Shown here: positions 61,274 to 64,000 of the stretch, in pieces | How the letters are laid out: every line of letters begins with the position of its first letter | Position numbering within the stretch: position 1 is the first letter of the stretch | DNA from: Mixta mediterraneensis | GTDB taxonomy: Bacteria; Pseudomonadota; Gammaproteobacteria; Enterobacterales; Enterobacteriaceae | Length of the DNA: 64,000 nt | Assembly (NCBI RefSeq): GCF_014946725.1 | Contig: NZ_JACFXY010000007.1 | Location: 1 to 64,000, forward strand | Reading direction: 5' to 3' | The notes under the pieces: model-generated | The model's database searches: none | What the model was told of the DNA's origin: nothing | The model's input: only the letters and a program-made list of their open reading frames with translations | Made by a program: the position numbers and the translations under genes

Positions 61274-62116
61274 TTATTCTGGCACGACCTGCGTCACGCT
61301 GAAGTTTCCCGTACCGGCCGGAACCAGTTTTTGATGCAGCCACGGCAACAGCGTTTTCATCTGGCCCGCCAGTTTCCAGGGTGGATTGATAACAATCATA
61401 CCGGATGCTGTCATACCGCGCTGGGCGCTATCAGGGCGAACCGCCAGCTCAATTTGCAATATATTTCGAATGCCGGTGGCTTCCAGATCGCGCAGCATAT
61501 GTTTGATCTGCTGGCGCAATACGACCGGATACCACAACGCGAAAATGCCAGTACTAAAGCGTTTGTGGCCTTCCTGGATACCTTTTACCACTGCCTGATA
61601 ATCGCTTTTCATCTCATACGGCGGATCGATCAAAATCAGTCCACGGCGTGATGGCGGAGGCAGCCTGGCTTTCAGCTGTTGATACCCATCGGCACGCTCA
61701 ACGCGTGCGCGACTGTCTTTGCTGAATTCGTTGCGCAACAGCGGATAATCGCTGGAATGCAGCTCTGTTAGCTGTAATTTATCGTCTTCACGTAACAGAT
61801 GACGCGCAATTAACGGCGAGCCTGGATAATAACGCAGCGTATCACCACGATTGAGGGCATGAATCGCGTCAAAATAAGGTTGCAGCAATTCTGGCGCATC
61901 GGGCTGCTGCCAGATACGTGAAATGCCTTCCAGATATTCGCCAGTGCGTTCAGCGTGTTCACCGCTCAGTTGATAACGTCCTGCACCTGCATGTGTATCG
62001 AGATAGAAGAACGGTTTTTCTTTTTCTTTGAGCGCGCTGATAATCAGGCTCTGTACGGTATGTTTCAGCACATCGGCATGGTTGCCGGCGTGAAAACTGT
62101 GGCGATAACTCAGCAT
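61274..62116 (-). CDS. rlmJ: RlmJ, 23S rRNA A2030 N6-methyltransferase
   Basis: 280 residues: MLSYRHSFHAGNHADVLKHTVQ, DTHAGAGRY (SAM), LILIDPPYE (catalytic DPPY), VNPPWKL. The position divergent from prlC is conserved in Enterobacteria. No truncation. Confidence 0.96.
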   Translation of the reverse strand: MLSYRHSFHAGNHADVLKHTVQSLIISALKEKEKPFFYLDTHAGAGRYQLSGEHAERTGEYLEGISRIWQQPDAPELLQPYFDAIHALNRGDTLRYYPGSPLIARHLLREDDKLQLTELHSSDYPLLRNEFSKDSRARVERADGYQQLKARLPPPSRRGLILIDPPYEMKSDYQAVVKGIQEGHKRFSTGIFALWYPVVLRQQIKHMLRDLEATGIRNILQIELAVRPDSAQRGMTASGMIVINPPWKLAGQMKTLLPWLHQKLVPAGTGNFSVTQVVPE

Positions 62117-62393
62117 AAAAAATGGGATTTCCGAGGTTGCAGCTAAAATGGGATACAGCGATGTGCGGGATTATAACGCCAGACGCGAACAATTGCTGAC
62201 GTTTCGCATTGTCCACTCTTATTTGCACCGCTTTGTTGATGTTTCACGGCTTTTTACACCCTGAACCGGACAACTGCCCGTTTCTTCCGCGCCTCGCCTT
62301 GCCTGCCATTGATTTTCGCTACACTTAGCCGCATGTTACTAAGATTGCATTGCGCGACCCGTCGCGCCTCATACATTGATAAAGGACTGCGCT

Positions 62394-64000
62394 ATGACCA
62401 ATCCGTTACTCACTTCTTTTACCCTTCCGCCATTTTCTGCTATTCAGCCTGAGCATGTAGTTCCCGCCGTTACCGAGGTATTGAACGATTGCCGTGCGAT
62501 GGTGGAAAAAGTGGTGGCGCAAGGCGCACCCTACACCTGGGATAATCTGGTTCAGCCGTTAGCCGAAACCGACGACCGTCTTGGCCGTATCTTCTCGCCG
62601 GTTAGCCATCTTAATTCGGTGAAAAATAGCCCGGAACTGCGTCAGGCATACGAGCAAACGCTGCCGCTACTGTCAGAATACAGTACCTGGGTCGGTCAGC
62701 ACGAAGGGTTGTATCAGGCGTACCGCAACCTGAAAGAAGGTGACAATTACGCGGCCCTGGATTTAGCACAGAAGAAAGCGGTAGATAATGCGCTGCGTGA
62801 TTTTGAACTTTCCGGCATTGGCCTGGCAAAAGATAAGCAAAAGCGTTATGGCGAAATCGCTGCGCGCCTCTCCGAACTGGGTTCTGCTTACAGCAACAAT
62901 GTGCTGGATGCCACGATGTGCTGGAGCAAACTGATCACTGATGAAAATGCGCTGGCGGGTATGCCGGAAAGTGCGATGGCCGCCGCAAAAGCACAGGCGG
63001 GAGCCAAAGAGCAGGAAGGCTGGCTGTTAACGCTGGATATTCCAAGTTACCTGCCGGTCATGACCTATTGCGACAATGCTGCGCTACGTGAAGAGATGTA
63101 TCGCGCTTACTCGACGCGTGCTTCCGATCAAGGCCCGAACGCCGGTAAATGGGATAACGGCCCGATCATGGCGGAAGAGCTAGCACTACGACACGAACTG
63201 GCTGAGCTGCAGGGCTTTGATTCCTTTGCTCACAAATCGCTGGCGACCAAGATGGCCGAAAGCCCGTCACAGGTGATCGATTTTCTCAACGATTTGGCGA
63301 AGCGCGCCCGCCCGCAAGGCGAAAAAGAGCTGGCACAGCTTCGCGCCTTTGCAAAAAAAGAACATGGCGTTGATAACCTGAATCCATGGGATCTCACTTA
63401 TTACGGCGAGAAACAGAAGCAACATCTTTACACTATCAGCGATGAGCAACTGCGTCCTTATTTCCCGGAATCGCGCGCGGTGGCGGGCTTGTTTGAAGTG
63501 GTAAAACGCATTTACGGCATCAGCGCCAAAGAGCGCACCGATGTAGATGTTTATCATCCGGATGTGCGTTTCTTCGACCTGTTTGACGAAACCGGTGAAT
63601 TACGCGGCAGCTTCTATCTCGACCTGTACGCACGGGAGCTCAAACGTGGCGGGGCATGGATGGATGACTGCGTCGGCCAAATGCGTAAAGCTGATGGCAG
63701 CCTGCAAAAACCGGTGGCCTACCTCACCTGTAACTTCAACCGCCCGGTGAAGGGCAAGCCAGCGCTGTTCACGCATGATGAAGTGATCACGCTGTTCCAC
63801 GAATTTGGTCACGGTTTGCACCATATGCTTACGCGCGTGGAAACGCCGGGCGTTGCGGGCATCAGCGGTGTGCCGTGGGATGCCGTCGAACTGCCAAGTC
63901 AGTTTATGGAAAACTGGTGCTGGGAGCCGGACGCGCTGGCCTTTATCTCCGGTCATTATGAAACCGGCGAGCCGCTGCCAAAAGCGTTGCTGGATAAAAT
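62394..64000 (+). CDS. prlC: Oligopeptidase A PrlC (5' part, runs off window)
   Basis: The first 535 residues of a ~680-residue M3-family metalloendopeptidase: MTNPLLTSFTLPPFSAIQPE, LDLAQKKAVDNALRDFELSGIGL, MTYCDNAALREEMYRAY, and the zinc site HEFGHGLHH with His469. Cleaves short peptides, including signal-peptide remnants, in the cytoplasm. Divergent from rlmJ as in other Enterobacteria. Confidence 0.96.
   Translation, partial: MTNPLLTSFTLPPFSAIQPEHVVPAVTEVLNDCRAMVEKVVAQGAPYTWDNLVQPLAETDDRLGRIFSPVSHLNSVKNSPELRQAYEQTLPLLSEYSTWVGQHEGLYQAYRNLKEGDNYAALDLAQKKAVDNALRDFELSGIGLAKDKQKRYGEIAARLSELGSAYSNNVLDATMCWSKLITDENALAGMPESAMAAAKAQAGAKEQEGWLLTLDIPSYLPVMTYCDNAALREEMYRAYSTRASDQGPNAGKWDNGPIMAEELALRHELAELQGFDSFAHKSLATKMAESPSQVIDFLNDLAKRARPQGEKELAQLRAFAKKEHGVDNLNPWDLTYYGEKQKQHLYTISDEQLRPYFPESRAVAGLFEVVKRIYGISAKERTDVDVYHPDVRFFDLFDETGELRGSFYLDLYARELKRGGAWMDDCVGQMRKADGSLQKPVAYLTCNFNRPVKGKPALFTHDEVITLFHEFGHGLHHMLTRVETPGVAGISGVPWDAVELPSQFMENWCWEPDALAFISGHYETGEPLPKALLDK

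Overview
This window looks like a plasmid or island from an enterobacterium, possibly of the Pantoea/Erwinia group, that ends in chromosomal-type DNA. The right end carries Enterobacterales housekeeping and sugar genes: prlC divergent from rlmJ, a piece of elaC, uxuA beside a GntR-type regulator, a tqsA-like gene, and an inositol pair (iolA fragment and an AP-endonuclease-2 fold TIM barrel). The genus is an inference; only the order Enterobacterales is well supported.

Layout. 1-3.3 kb: secreted I42-type protease inhibitor plus lipoprotein, then a RelE/XRE toxin-antitoxin pair, a Tn3 tnpA end and an IS26-like end. This ~2.2 kb block recurs inverted at 25.8-28.0 kb. 3.4-9.5 kb: nested IS903-like copies, two AT-rich CDP-diglyceride-hydrolase-like genes, a Tn3-type miniature element, and the 3' part of blaTEM. 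9.5-11.1 kb: a TrbA (DotM/IcmP-like) conjugation gene. 11.1-17.7 kb: an IS21-family element, then an arsenic cluster (MFS, arsR-arsH, arsCBR). 17.9-21.0 kb: umuD with a LexA box, a umuC stub and a group II intron. 21.4-24.5 kb: an F-like leading-region/oriT segment (LPD29 protein, lytic transglycosylase, TraM-like protein). 24.6-34.0 kb: IS481, IS91, IS3 and IS21 debris with the 5' parts of blaTEM.

34.6-40.4 kb is a well-bounded Tn3-family transposon with ~50 bp inverted repeats. Besides tnpR and tnpA it carries a large uncharacterised protein and a RecX homologue that overlaps it. 40.4-44.7 kb has a second toxin-antitoxin module and two genes driven by near-identical promoter-plus-hairpin leaders. 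44.7-48.7 kb has two identical inverted IS6-family copies around a type III effector that carries the Salmonella SPI-2 translocation signature (WEKIxxFF). 48.8-54.2 kb: IS1, IS3, IS6 and IS66 pieces around three metabolic gene fragments or genes.

The dominant theme is heavy insertion-sequence activity. Five insertions keep target duplications (two nested IS903-like, IS21 no. 2, IS3 copy 2, the IS5-family element). Most other elements lack them and so mark recombination joints. At least five chromosomal-type genes are broken (iolA, an MFS gene, tqsA, elaC and, if chromosomal, the royal-jelly-like gene), as expected in a lineage where IS elements have expanded. No tRNA, rRNA or CRISPR array was seen.
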